The notes under the pieces are model-generated. The model searched no databases and had not been told where the DNA came from. It was given only the letters and a program-made list of their open reading frames with translations. Positions 38,090-50,700 of a stretch of 64,000 bases of DNA are shown in pieces (position 1 is the stretch's first letter; each line of letters starts with the position of its first letter). The translations under genes and the position numbers were made by a program. The stretch comes from Corella eumyota (Eukaryota; Chordata; Ascidiacea; Phlebobranchia; Corellidae), in assembly GCA_963082875.1 (NCBI GenBank), contig OY720097.1:11292501-11356500 (forward strand). Direction: 5' to 3'.

Positions 38090-38225
38090 CAACGAAGCGG
38101 AATTAAGCCGTCGGAAGACAACAAAAGGTCGGGCATCCGATAGATTCATCCGCGGAGAGCTGTAAATGTCGACCCGGCGAAAGAACGTAGGACCCCTCGG
38201 GATTCGTGAGAACGTTGCGCACTTG
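38090..38225. promoter_or_regulatory. CpG-rich island, candidate enhancer or promoter
   Basis: In a neighbourhood that is about two-thirds A and T, this ~135-bp block is roughly half G and C and contains more than ten CpG dinucleotides (for example in CCGTCGG, GTCGACCCGGCG, ATCCGCGG, GTTGCGC). It has no sustained coding frame. Such an isolated CpG-rich block in a gene-free region is what one expects of a cis-regulatory element, but composition alone cannot establish function. Confidence 0.35.
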
Positions 38226-41200
38226 TATTAAAACATTATTAGGAAAAACACATGCCGTCTATAACTCGCTTTAAATCAATGCGCACCGAAATTCCCGCGC
38301 AAATTTCGAAGTAAATAATCATGTTTTCCCACGACTTGAGAGGTATTGAGTGGTAATACATAATGCAGAAGGCGACGTGTATTGCGACTGCAGGGGATAT
38401 TATTATGATATGATTTATGAGCGGCGTGTGGAAAAATTCGCTCGACTGTTGGGCAGAAAATGGCTTTATTAGGGAAAAGTATATTAAGCATGCATATATG
38501 AAATGCTTAAGTGGCATTTAAAAATTATAAGCTTAACTTAAAAACTTTGTTTCGTTGTTAAATTAGTCCATTTAAACCAAATTAAAGCAAAATTTTTTTT
38601 TTTGAAAGTCGCAATTGTAAATGTACTATGACGTGAAAACCTGAAAACCTCGTTAATGGGGTCGAAATATGGCCAACTATTTAAGACTTACGAAATTTTA
38701 GGAAATTAATCCGTAAGGTCAAATGTATTGGTCTTAATTTTAATTTTAATATAAACGAATATAAATTCGCTTGATTAATTTTTAGAACCGCAATTATGCT
38801 AATCAAACCGGGAATAAATAACGCAATTTAATCGTTTACGAAACCAAAACACTTCCCATGAAGCGGTAATCGCAATCTGAATTTAAATGACGAAACACAA
38901 AGCAAACTGCCAAGCGGAAACGAAATTCGTATTTTCGCGGCATTATGTTTACTTAGCGAAGTGTGATTGGAACGGAATGGGTCAACATAAGATCGCAATC
39001 AAACGAGTAATCAGAAAATGTTTTGATGTTTGCGCTTGCCCTGTTAATGCTTCCTGTTTAACACATTTTTATTGATGTCCACTTTATAGCTAAATAATGG
39101 ATGTAATGGAAATTAAAATAGTTCAGTAAGCTGCAGGTAGCATATGGTTTCTATAAGGTATATTATTTTGCTTACCAAGTTAAAAATAAAGTTGGTAAAT
39201 TTCGTAGTTTTGTATTTTACTTTTATTGTTCTCTTTTTGTTTGTGTAGAACTCGTAATAACCGAACTTAATTTAAATTCTGCAATAATAAAGAAATTAAA
39301 GTTTGACCATTAATTTTATACATTAAAACGGAGCATTAATTTTAATTAAATTTGTTTTTTTTGAAAGAAACTTTCTTGCATAATATATTACAAAAAGTTT
39401 TAAAAATTAGATAAACATTTTTTTTGACATTTGGGGTTGTTTTGACGAACTTGTTAAAAGGTATGTGAGTTTGGTTTCCAAAGTTTTAGATATTTACGTC
39501 ACTGAAAGCGCAAATGGATTTCGCTCTGCTTGGCTTCAACTCAAACTTAACCCCAAACACGCTTTTAACGTTGAAAACCGTGTAACCAAAACCTATCTGC
39601 ATTTTACTAAGGGAATAATGATTTAATTTTTTGGCATACATTAAAATATTGAAACTATAATGCTTTGATAACTTATATTTTTTTAAATATTTTAGTAAAG
39701 TCGTTTAAAGTTTAGCCTTTAATATACAGTCGGATAACAAAAAAATAGGCCCATAAACATAATCAAAAATTATATTCTCGTATTGATTTTTAATAAATTT
39801 GACTTTTTATCATCAATAAGAATATATATGCCAAGTTAATGGATTTTTATAGTTAAGACATTTTTTTGTTGACATATTTACCAGTGACTTCCATTTTTAA
39901 ATTAACCAATGCTTTCCCTTTATTGTCTATGCTTTTAGAGATGTTTGATTTGTGGTCTAACCTTTTTTTTTATTTACTCTTCTTTTCCCTCTCTCGTTGC
40001 TTTTGTCTTCCCAATGTTGATTTTGTCTCATTTACCAGGAGTTAGTCGAATGAGGTAATCTACGAGGGCTAGTAGGCGGCGAATTGAAAGTTTAGTTTAT
40101 AAAGGGGTACTTTGTAGTGTATTTTCAGGTTAGGCTTAATGTTGGGTATACTTATTTTTTAATAGGATTTTCAACAGTATTTTAAAAAAATAGTTCATTT
40201 TCATGTGGATGCTAAATTTTATACAACTTTTTATATTTTGAATATCTTGTTAAAAAAAAGCTATTAAATAATCTTAGGAGTGAATTCAAATTGTTATTAA
40301 ATATTGTTTTTAAAGTGAGTTTCAAAACAATCCTTTTTACAATAAAAAAGTTTAAAAATAGGAGTGTTTCTAGTTAAAACTCAGATAAAATTGTTTTGGA
40401 TTTCAAATTCAAAACAAAATACAGTAGCTACTAATGAAGCTATGAAATCAGTTTTGTTTTAGCCGTTTTAATAGGTAAACAGCTTCTTGATTTTCGTAGT
40501 GCTGCTTCTATTTCTATAGTCAGGAATAAATAATGTGTTTGGTTTGAAACGGGCTGTTGTGTTTAAGCATGACCGTGTAGTGATGCGAAACGAAATAAAG
40601 TGCCACAAAGTGGTTTAGTTTTCAGTTTTTACTCGAAATTGAAGTGTTTTTTCTTGTAAAGGAAATTATATGTTTGATTTGGTTTTGGGTTAGATTAGTG
40701 TTACATTTGTGTTTTTGATTGGTGTAGTGTCAATAATTTTTAAATTACAGTTCTGATATTTTATGTTATAATTTTATTATGAATTCTTGTGAATAATGTA
40801 ATCGTGAATAAATGAGGAATTATTAAACAGCAAGGTAAACTATCACCCAAACATGTTAAAGCTATACACGCGGTACTCGTAAAAATAATCGTAGTCGATT
40901 TTTGTCGTATTAGCGATTTAATTTACGAGTTTAATTTCGACGCGTGATACGTAATTAAACTGCTGTTTATTTTCTTTTTATGCGCTTGGTATAATCAACT
41001 TGAGCATAAATACGCACGATTTCGAACTGTACCGCTCAGCACCTGGTTTTCAACAGTGGCTTAAGTACATTTTCCTCAGTCAGTAGCGCGTAACAAGTTC
41101 GGGCTAGTAGCTCTAGGCAACTGGTCGCTTAGTTTAGCCTAACTTACTTCATGGAAAACGTGCTTTTTGCTACGCTTTGCCCTTGTGTAATATGATATTT

Positions 41201-42450
41201 TTGTTAACCACTATTTAATTGTTTCTCTACGTATTGGTATTTACTACCGCGGTTGAATAATTAAGCTCGTAATGTGGTTTTAATCTGCGTTGTGTATTTC
41301 GATATCTAAGCCAGTGAAAGGGAAGGATTTCATTTAAATCTGTGCTTGATCTGTCTACAGAAAAGACTGGTTTATGCTATTAAACAGGGTTATTGATATA
41401 TGGTCTGCAGAGAGTTAAAGTTTGGGAGTAGGAAATGATAGGTCTCATTTACGCTTCATTAAATAAAAAAAGTAATCGTAATTTTATGAATGCCCCATTT
41501 TTATTATTTAGGTAGTTTTAGACTCAGCACTACGATAATATATATTAATATTGATTACAGTATCAGCCCTTTAAAATATCATCGGTTTAAAAGTTCATAA
41601 AATATATATTTCGAGTTTGTATTAGTCCGGTCTAAGAAAGATAACCTTAATACTTGATAGGAAAGCTGAAAAATTGAAGAAAATTGTGTAGTATTATGGA
41701 CGCATGTTTAAAAACAACAACCGAATGTTATCAATAAAGTTGTTTTCCACGAAGTGATATAATCCTTCCACTCGAGTAGAACACGAGCTCATATATTGAC
41801 TGATAGCTTCTAACTGGTCAGTAAAGGCTATAACGGACAAACAAGTTTGGAATGCGCTTTATCTTTACGAAGCTTATCCTGTTGACAGTTTACTGAAAGG
41901 CAGCCTTGTGTTATCGCTGGCCTGAAGTATTCTAAAACTAAAATCGCATCATTGATTAAGATATAGCCTTCATAGATGTATAAAAATTTTTAAATTTTTA
42001 TTTGCGGGTATTTTTTTGCACGACAATCCCTATCAGAGAATTTTAAATACAGTTTTATCCCCGTTTTCGAAAATCATTGGTTTTTAAATGTTAGCTCAAT
42101 CTAATCTTGTTGTGTTTGCTGTTCTAGGTGATTAAGTTGCTTAAACAAGTAGGTAATAGATAACAAATTGGTATTTTTCTAAGTTTCTGTGCAAATAAGC
42201 CGGCACTGTGAGGCTCAGTCGAGAAACAACTAATTTAGCCGGAAAGGGTCCGCCTGACGAACAAGTAAGAATTAAAAAAGTGTGTAAATTTAAATAAGGT
42301 TTCTTTTAAGATATATACAAGAGAAATTGGATTCTAAAATCAAAAAATAGTACCAGAATAACAAAACACCCTTATTTTTTACATCTTTTTATATGTTATA
42401 CCTTGTCAAAACACAAACTAATAACTGTGAAAATAATTATAGGCAATAAG

Positions 42451-45400
42451 ATGAACTCGAAATATCAAGATGTAACCAAACCTCGTCGCGGAAACCGAAG
42501 AATTATGGAAAGCATCAAAAAACAAGCTCGCAACATTGACCTTTGGCGAGCCACTGCCGCCGAGTTTCTTGCCACCTTCATATTTATTTTTATAGTTTGT
42601 GTTGCGAATATGATGCCCAATTCAACATGTAAGAAATTGTCAAAATAAATTGCGCCATTTTTAGTCCACCTTGGAGTCAAATTCAGCTATACCCAGTTGT
42701 CAAAACAAAAACTAGTTTTAATATTTAGGAAATTGTAGAACATGTAATTTATATTTATTTATGTATTTTTAATCAAATATTTACTTTTACAGATGATGTT
42801 AGTGTTGGTACCGAAGTTCCTACAGCAAGAATCCCATTACAGGTAAAATATAACTTAGGTTTATAAATATGTAGCATTACTCTTCTAAAAAGAGGTGTCA
42901 TAAATATATACATTATGCATTATTAAAATTTTCTTAATACTTTTATCAAAAAAGGATTTTGCAATTTAATCAACTATTTTACTTTTTAGACCAGCGTTGG
43001 AATTGCGTTAACATACGCTACATTAATTCAAAGTTTTGAGCATATTAGTGGAGGTCATATGAACCCAGCAATATCTACTGCAATGGTCATAGCTGGACAT
43101 ATAAGTGTGTTTAAAGCTATCGTATACAGCATTGCTCAAATGGCTGGTGCTTTCAGTGCAGTAGCATTATGTTTCGGGTATGTAAAAACTTTCAATTTTG
43201 ATAAGAATTATTTGATTTATAGTTTTTTTTTTTGGAAAAACATTATAACAGTTATCTAATACATTTTGTAAAGCTGTTTTTTTAGATCGTTGGTATGTAT
43301 TATAATGTTTTTATAGTTACGCAAAGTGAAATAAATAACGTTTAAATCGGATTTTAAATTTAAAAAAATTTCACATAAAAAAAAAACGCTTTCAGTAAAT
43401 TTATGCGCAATATGGTAATTGATTTAAGTTTACTTAGTAACTAAATATTTATTATCCAAGCGGCAATGGCTTATAATATTTAAGCACTCACACCTGTACC
43501 CTTAATCTAATTCAATATTTAGCACCTTAGTCCTGCCTTATAAGCGCTTTCCTATGCAAAGCAAAGCCATGTTTACGCTTCGTGCTTTCGCATCCGTCCA
43601 CAGGAAACTAAATGTAGCCTGCACGGAAAACTACAACTAACTATGACGTCACAAACGTAGTTGACGACCTCTTTTCTTTACCTATAAGCACTTAAATTGT
43701 GCTTCTATAGAAGTGCGTGCAGCGGTTTATTTTGATTGTAACGGGTTGAGTTGAAATGATGTTGATGTTGGATTAATTTAGTTTTTTAGTAATCCCGGGT
43801 TAGGTTAGGTGTAAATTAGTGTTTTTGCTGCAAACAAATGCTCAATGTAAACGCAAAAACTGAGTAACTTAAGTTAAAAAACTCTGTATTTAAAAATAGT
43901 ACTTAAATAATTAAAAAATGCACAAATTAATCAATACCTTTTAAAAATTGCAAATTTAAATTCACCGTGTATTAAAATTTTAAAATAAATTTTTAAATTG
44001 TTTTAAATAACGGAGCCGACTTTTTGTGTAATATAAATACAAAAAAATGTTAATTCTGTTAAAAATTTACGTAAAGTTTGACTTTTGGCACTTAACCTAA
44101 TATTAAGCCCCATGTACAACTTTCTAGTGTGTTGAATAAATACTGGGCCGTATTTGTTAACTTAAGAACCACTTCGAATTTAAATTTCTATTTCTTAAAA
44201 ACAATCGACCTATTAACTTATTCGCAATACGGTATTATAGATATTTATTTTTTAATAATTTAAATCTTTTTTATTGTAAAATTTAAATATAACATGGAAA
44301 TATCCAAAATAATATTTGATGTTTTTTTTTATGTTATTCTTCTTGAGTTCCGCCATTTATTATTAGGATTTTAGTTATTTTATCACTAAAACTTATTTTA
44401 AAATACTCGACACTTTTAAATTTAAATTCGATTTGTGTCGTACAAGTTTTGTGACATAGATATTGATTTCGTCATCTTGCGTTTAATTGTGACGTAATCA
44501 AGTCTCTTGTCTTCCAACCGTGACGTAATTTTACGCCCTAATTTAGAAAGTTGTCGGACCATGTGTCGTTGTTAAATTTATGTTAAAAAAACAATCAAAA
44601 GTTTATATTTTATTAGAAAGTTTTAATTATAATTATGCTTAAAAATTTATACGACAAGAGTTTATTATAATTAAAAAAAACGTTTACGACAAAATTTCTA
44701 ATTTGGCAAGTTTTGATTTTTGATTAGGCCTTATTTTTTTAACTAAAACATTTTACCGTAATTCGATCCATAATTCCCATTAAAACATATTATCAACATT
44801 TTTTGGCTTAGAGTTTATGCAAGACTGGTCATGCAATACTATCTGTACGTTTAAGTTTTATAAATATCCATGTTTTTACTTTTATTCTGGCTTGAAAATT
44901 ACGATTCCGTTGCAAATTAGCGAGACCGAAGATAAAACAAAAAACAGAGATATTTTAAACCCGATATTTAGCTTAACTTTTGCGTAATTTAGTTATTTTT
45001 CCACCAATCACAACGAAATTCACCTTATACTTACGCTGTGCAGGAAGGCGTGAATTGCCTGGGATTTAGGTCATACTTACAATTTTATGCCCAATGATCA
45101 ATATTCAACTTAGGAAATCGAAAACAGTTTTAAAAACTTTTAATCCGCGAAATTTTTAAGGATTTAGAGATTGCTGACCAAGCAATTTCGGTATAAAGAA
45201 AAATTTGAACACATATATTTATAGACCAATAGTTATGTACATTAGTTAGTGGTTATATAAAGTAAATGTTTTGTATTGTTTTTAAGAATGTTACCGGTCT
45301 CTGCACGAGTTAACTCTGTCTCACAACTTAACCTTGGAATTCAACCTTTGCAAGGCTTCGGAATTGAAGTTCTGCAAACAATAGTTGTTACCGTGACGTG

Positions 45401-46808
45401 GCTTGCTACGCTTGCAACAAGCAAAAGTCAGCTCGGCTCCTCCGCGATGCCAGTAGGCATGGCGTTTCTTGCAAACAGTTTATGGGCGGCAAGTTAAAAT
45501 TTGAAATTGTAATTAACGAAGTTGCGTAAACGTCAACAACTTAGGCTATAAGTAAATAATAAGTTTAGTGTGCTATAATATGCGGAACACACTGTTTTGT
45601 TTACCGATTTATACAATAACTATTTTTTTATATTTTATTGTTCTAAGAACTATGTTTTTATTATATAAAGGGCCAACTTACTGGATCTTGTATGAATCCA
45701 GCCCGGTCACTTTCCACGGCGTTGTTAAGTCACTTTACCAAAGACTTATGGGTAAGAAAAGTGATAACGAAATTAACACAAATTTTTGCATTTAATTTAA
45801 TGCATTTTTAGTCTTATTTGTTAACATAAATATTATAAAATATCCTTAAATAAAATATGTTATTGTGATTTTTTATTATCAAGGTCTACGTTGCTGGCCC
45901 TTTTCTTGGTTGCGTAATAGGTGCAATATTATACACTCAAGTATTCGTTTCTACACCAAAAAGGCCTGGTTCGTCTTCCTTAACTGAATCTGGTCGCAGT
46001 GCAGAAGGTAAATAATGCTATATGTAATTAGGAAATAAAATTTGTTAAAAAAATGTTGTTGGGACTATTTTAAAAAAAATGTGATATAAATTTATACAAT
46101 TTTCACCTAATAGGTCAATCAGTTCAGAGCGACCAGGACGCCACTGAACTAATGCCACTTACTCGCTTAACAGCGACTCCACGTCACACCACACCAAGTG
46201 GAGTCTACACATCAATACAAATGACTCCACAACATCCCGAGGCTATTGTGGGTCCTACACAGCCTGTATTACAACGGGGACTTTCCCAACAACCCCAAAA
46301 TGTTCAGCAACACCAGCAGATATATTACATGCCGAATCAACCACAACAGCAACAAAATGTACAGCAACGCAGTAATGTAGCAAGGCACCAGTCCACCCCG
46401 ATGTTGTATCACCCAGCGACGCCACAACAACCCCAAACAGCCTCTTTAGCGACTTCCCAACTTCTTCAAAATCTAAGCAAACCCGTCCCCCAACAACATC
46501 AAACCTTGCCCTCGTCAGTACGTCGTATTGCAGCGAACGGCCAGAGGTACCCGGTGACGCAGGTTACCACACCTGGTACTGCGGTAACTCGTTCAAACTC
46601 GCGGCCTGCGTCGCGCCCTAGCACCGCATGCGGTACGCAAATGACGCCATCTTCTACAGCGAGGACAAACAGTGTAAGTAGCTACGAAAATACTGCGCGT
46701 ATTTCGCGCAGTAACGCAGCGACTCCAGCAATTGGGTTCAGGACAATAAGTGTTTCGGAAAATTATTCGGAATCGTCCGATGTATTATTAAATAGCAGCG
46801 TATTGTAA
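42451..46808 (+). CDS. Aquaporin/MIP-family channel with long Gln-rich tail (big-brain-like)
   Basis: Seven exons: 42451-42628, 42793-42842, 42990-43177, 45287-45488, 45671-45751, 45884-46007, 46114-46808; 505 residues, about twice a normal aquaporin. Helix 1 reads LWRATAAEFLATFIFIFIVC. The first pore motif is SGGHMNPA (NPA at 101-103), the second GSCMNPARS (NPA at 215-217, with the selectivity-filter Arg 218). Helix 6 follows in AGPFLGCVIGAILYTQ. Residues from about 258 form a cytosolic tail rich in Gln, Pro, Ser and Thr, with runs such as QQHQQIYY and NQPQQQQNVQQ. Drosophila big brain has the same plan: a MIP channel with a long Gln-rich C-terminus, which acts as a cation channel in Notch signalling. 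Whether this channel passes water, ions or both is not predictable. The intron after 45488 has a GC donor. The in-frame region before 42451 lacks an ATG. Confidence 0.9.
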
Positions 46809-47738
46809 TACATATTTAATTTTTAAGTTAATTTTTTTAAAGTGATCAACAATGTTAAGTTTTTAAGGTTATTTTATTACAATAAAATTTTTGTGTCGTT
46901 TTTGTTTATAAATTTTATCTATTTGTTTGTAAAGCTGCCTAGGAAGCTTCTTATTTATTATCAGGGTATAAAAATTTAATTTTAAAAATGTATGCTAACT
47001 TTACTTTAAAATCTTTGAAAATCATTTTTAAAATACTTTCTTGCCAATTTTATTGTATAAAGTTATAAAATGTTGACTGATTTTTTGCAATTACCTTTTT
47101 ACAAATGTTTTAACTTTGTTGCTGCATTACACTTGTTCCTTAGTTTATAATTTTTAAACATGAAAATACACTTTTTTTCAAGACAATGATTTGTTGGTTA
47201 TTCAGAGAACATATTTTTATTTAAATAGATTAGTTAATTAAAACTAAACTGACATTTTTAAGCAGTAACTTTAATTATATATTCCCTATTTTATAAAAGC
47301 TAGAAATGTTTTGATTTGTGGGGAAAAGTTCAAAACATCTTAGCTTACGGACCCTTTTGGTGCCTAGGAAAATTAAAGTTAATTTTATTGCTAACAAAGT
47401 TTTAAACTTTTTGATATGCTAGAAAAACCTAATTAAACCAAAAATTGTTTTTACGAGCTGAAGGCGATGAGTATGTAGAGTAAATGAAATAAAATAATAC
47501 ACCATTATATTTTTAAGCTGGTTAAAATTAAAAAATTAGATATTTTAAAAGTTGTAAAAACAATGAAAAAATGTGTATATGATTCTAAACAAATGTTATT
47601 TATTTATCAATAAAAATAAAATATGTAGTTGATTAAAAAATATGTTTGCTTATATGATGTCAATGGTTAAAAAAGCCCCTTTCTTGGCAGTTCACTGAGT
47701 GCCCCACCACGTGTTTACTACCTATTGCATAATCTAGT
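46809..47738 (+). other. Aquaporin 3' UTR and DNAJA3 promoter region
   Basis: No gene. AATAAA at about 46881 is a good polyadenylation signal for the aquaporin gene, 70 bp after its stop. The last ~60 bp before the DNAJA3 ATG are less AT-rich (GTGCCCCACCACGTGTTTAC, which contains an E-box CACGTG) and probably belong to the promoter. Confidence 0.5.
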
Positions 47739-50700
47739 ATGGCTGCCCTTAGAATACGAATTTGTAATAGATTAATTAATTTTAATGAAGCTCGAGTTTT
47801 ATCAAATTCTTTTAATTTACAACTTCATACACTTTCACACATTCCTACTATTAAAAAAAGACGAAACTCATTTTTAAAAGGTTTGTAATTTTCTTGTTTA
47901 GTTTATAAAGATCTAACAAGGAAACTGTTTTATTATTTACTGTTTATTGAAACTGATTGATTGTTTTTATTAAAACTGATTGTTTTAATTATTTTATTGT
48001 TTGTTTTAATTATTACACACATTCAGACATTGCATGTATTTAATTGTCTGTCGCTGTCAGTATGTGCCAACTGAAAATATGTGCAGACACATAACCTTTA
48101 AGTTTGTCCAGACTTCAAGCTGACAGTGTGTGCAATTGTGCATACAGCCTATTTACTCTATCCAGTATAGTTTTTTAATATATACTTGCATTTATTACCT
48201 CCATTACACTTCGTACACATTGAACACAGCCTATTTAGAGGTGTAGTGGTTAGAACATTTGATGGTACTTAATGGTTCTGGGTTTGATCCCGACTGCATT
48301 CATGCTGTAACACCCTTAAGGAAGTAGCAAACAATAGCAAATTTGTTATTAAGCAATTCCGATCAAAAATACTGTATTTTTATATAGTCATCAATTTCGT
48401 CATTATTTTATTAAGAATTAATAAAAAAAAGTAACTTATTTATGTGAGTCACTAATGATTTTAATGATAAACTCAATTTTCAACAGGTAACATAAACATT
48501 GCATCCCTTCAACCTAAATCTTCTAGAAATTTTCATTTATCTAATCAGTTACAACAAAAAAATTATTATGATATATTAGGAGTTTCTAAAAAATCATCGC
48601 AAAAAGAAATTAAAAAAGCTTATTATCAAGTAAGTGACTTTTATTAAAACATTTTAAAGTTTATGTATTTATAAGTAAAACTTAAAGTAAATATATATAT
48701 ATATATAAATTTTTGTTAAAAAACTAAATTTATTAATTTTTGTATATTCTTTCATTTATTTAAGATGTATATATATATGTGTAAAACATATCTTTTAAAA
48801 AGTGTAATTATTTGGTTAAAATATTGATTTTACCTTAACTTTTTGTTAGTTGGCAAAAAAGTTTCATCCTGATACAAATAAAGGTGATAAAGATGCCTCG
48901 AAAAAGTTTGCAGAAGTAGCTGAAGCATATGAGGTTTGTTGATAAATTTTATATGATATTTGTATTTATTTTGTTCTAATTATCTAATAAATGCAATGTG
49001 TAAACCAAAAGGTAAGTATTGTTTGTAAAATTGGTTGGGCATTGAATTTTGTTAACAAAAAAAGCTTAACTCTTAATACCAGAGTGTATTTTATGTATTA
49101 TTTTGTGTTTAAGTTGAAGGTAATTTAAAAATATCACAACATCTATAAATAATAAAGCATAGGGCACAATATATTTATATTCAATTAGAGGCTACTGAAT
49201 AAAATAAATGCTGTTTGTGGTGTGCAGCTAAATATCACAAGCAAATATCAATTGTGAATTTATTTGCAACCATAAAAAATAGCTTATTGACTAGTAATAC
49301 TAAAATATCAAAGGTACTCCACAACTTATATAGACTACAAAGTTTTATTAAATAAACTAAACTTAATTTTAGGTTGTGGGAGATGAGCAAAAACGACAAG
49401 AATATGATATGCTCGGTGCCACAAACTATCAAGCAAGACAACAGGGAGGTGGCGCTAAACAATGGGGTGGGACCAATGCAGGATTTGCAGGTCACATGGA
49501 CCCAGAAGATTTGTTTCGTAAAATATTTGAGGAGTTTTCGGGCGGAGGGGGTCAAAGGGGAGGTTTCGAAGATTATCGAGAATATGCCCCTATGGAGGTA
49601 AATTTGAGTTGTTTATTTTGTTTTCATTCATTTTTAAAACTTAATCTACCTGGAAATTGTTTTGCTTTTTAAAGACATTATTAAATATTATATTTCTTCG
49701 GTTTTTACTTGGTTATTACCTAATTTTATTACCTATTAATATAAATACACACACAAATTTAGGTTTATATGGACTTGACTTTTACCGAGGCAGCAAAAGG
49801 TGTGAATAAAACACTCGATATTGATATCATGGACACTTGTACACGCTGTAATGGAAAGGGAAATGAACCAGGAACGAAAGTAGCGAAGTGTGGATATTGT
49901 GGAGGCACAGGAATGGTAAGTGAGAATTTTTTGGTCTTTTTTTGTCATTTTCCACATATACACTTTCTGTGTTGTTGGCTTTTTTAATTTTACTAGTGAT
50001 CTTCCATGACTATTATTGATTCTAAAGATGTTTAAGTTATATTACTTAGCAAGATAGAACTTTATTACATATCTATATAGGATTTAGACACATATTTTTT
50101 GTATTTGTATTACAAATAGTAAACAGTCGATTTCGGTTAGTTTTTATATGCTGGCTTAACTATATATAGATATTTATTAAGTTTTTTTTTATGCATTAGG
50201 GGTAAATAGGTAAATATAACTATAAAAACAACATAAAAACGAAAAAATGCCATTACTTTGCAACTAAAAAATTCAAAGATTGTGTTTTCAATTTAAAACA
50301 AGCTCATCATGAATGTTGTAAAATAAAATTAATCTTTTTCTTTATTTAATATTAATAACAAAACATTATTAGTTTATGATGCAGCAATGCAAATTGTTCG
50401 AATAGTTTTATTTTACATTGATTTTTAATTTAAAGACTTTAACAGTTTATTTAATTCCTTTTCCATTTCTTTAACACTATAATTAAATGGGCCAATCATG
50501 CCCTTAAAAACAACAATTCCATCTAATATAATAAACAATCTATCTGGATAGGAACCATAATCTTTAACAGCCAAATTGTCCATACCATCAATATAAACAT
50601 TTTGTAAACCAGTATTGGTGACAAATAGTTTTGCAACCTTCAGCCTTTCATTAATTGATTTATGGTTTTGAATCTGGTAAGGATTTAATTCCATTTTCCA

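Larger units (their letters stand above)
34744..42450. other. 7.7-kb region without a convincing gene
   Basis: Open frames here are short, overlap each other and lack flanking splice sites or family features, so I call none. Two islands stand out: an unassigned 66-codon open segment at 36374-36571 and a CpG-rich block at 38090-38225 (both listed separately). The region lies between the reeler-like gene and the aquaporin and may hold distal enhancers or 5' UTR exons of the aquaporin gene. Confidence 0.5.

Noticed and set aside
38239-38517. 92-codon minus-strand frame
   Set aside because: It overlaps a second frame of similar length, has no flanking splice sites or recognisable motif, and looks like chance beside the CpG-rich block.
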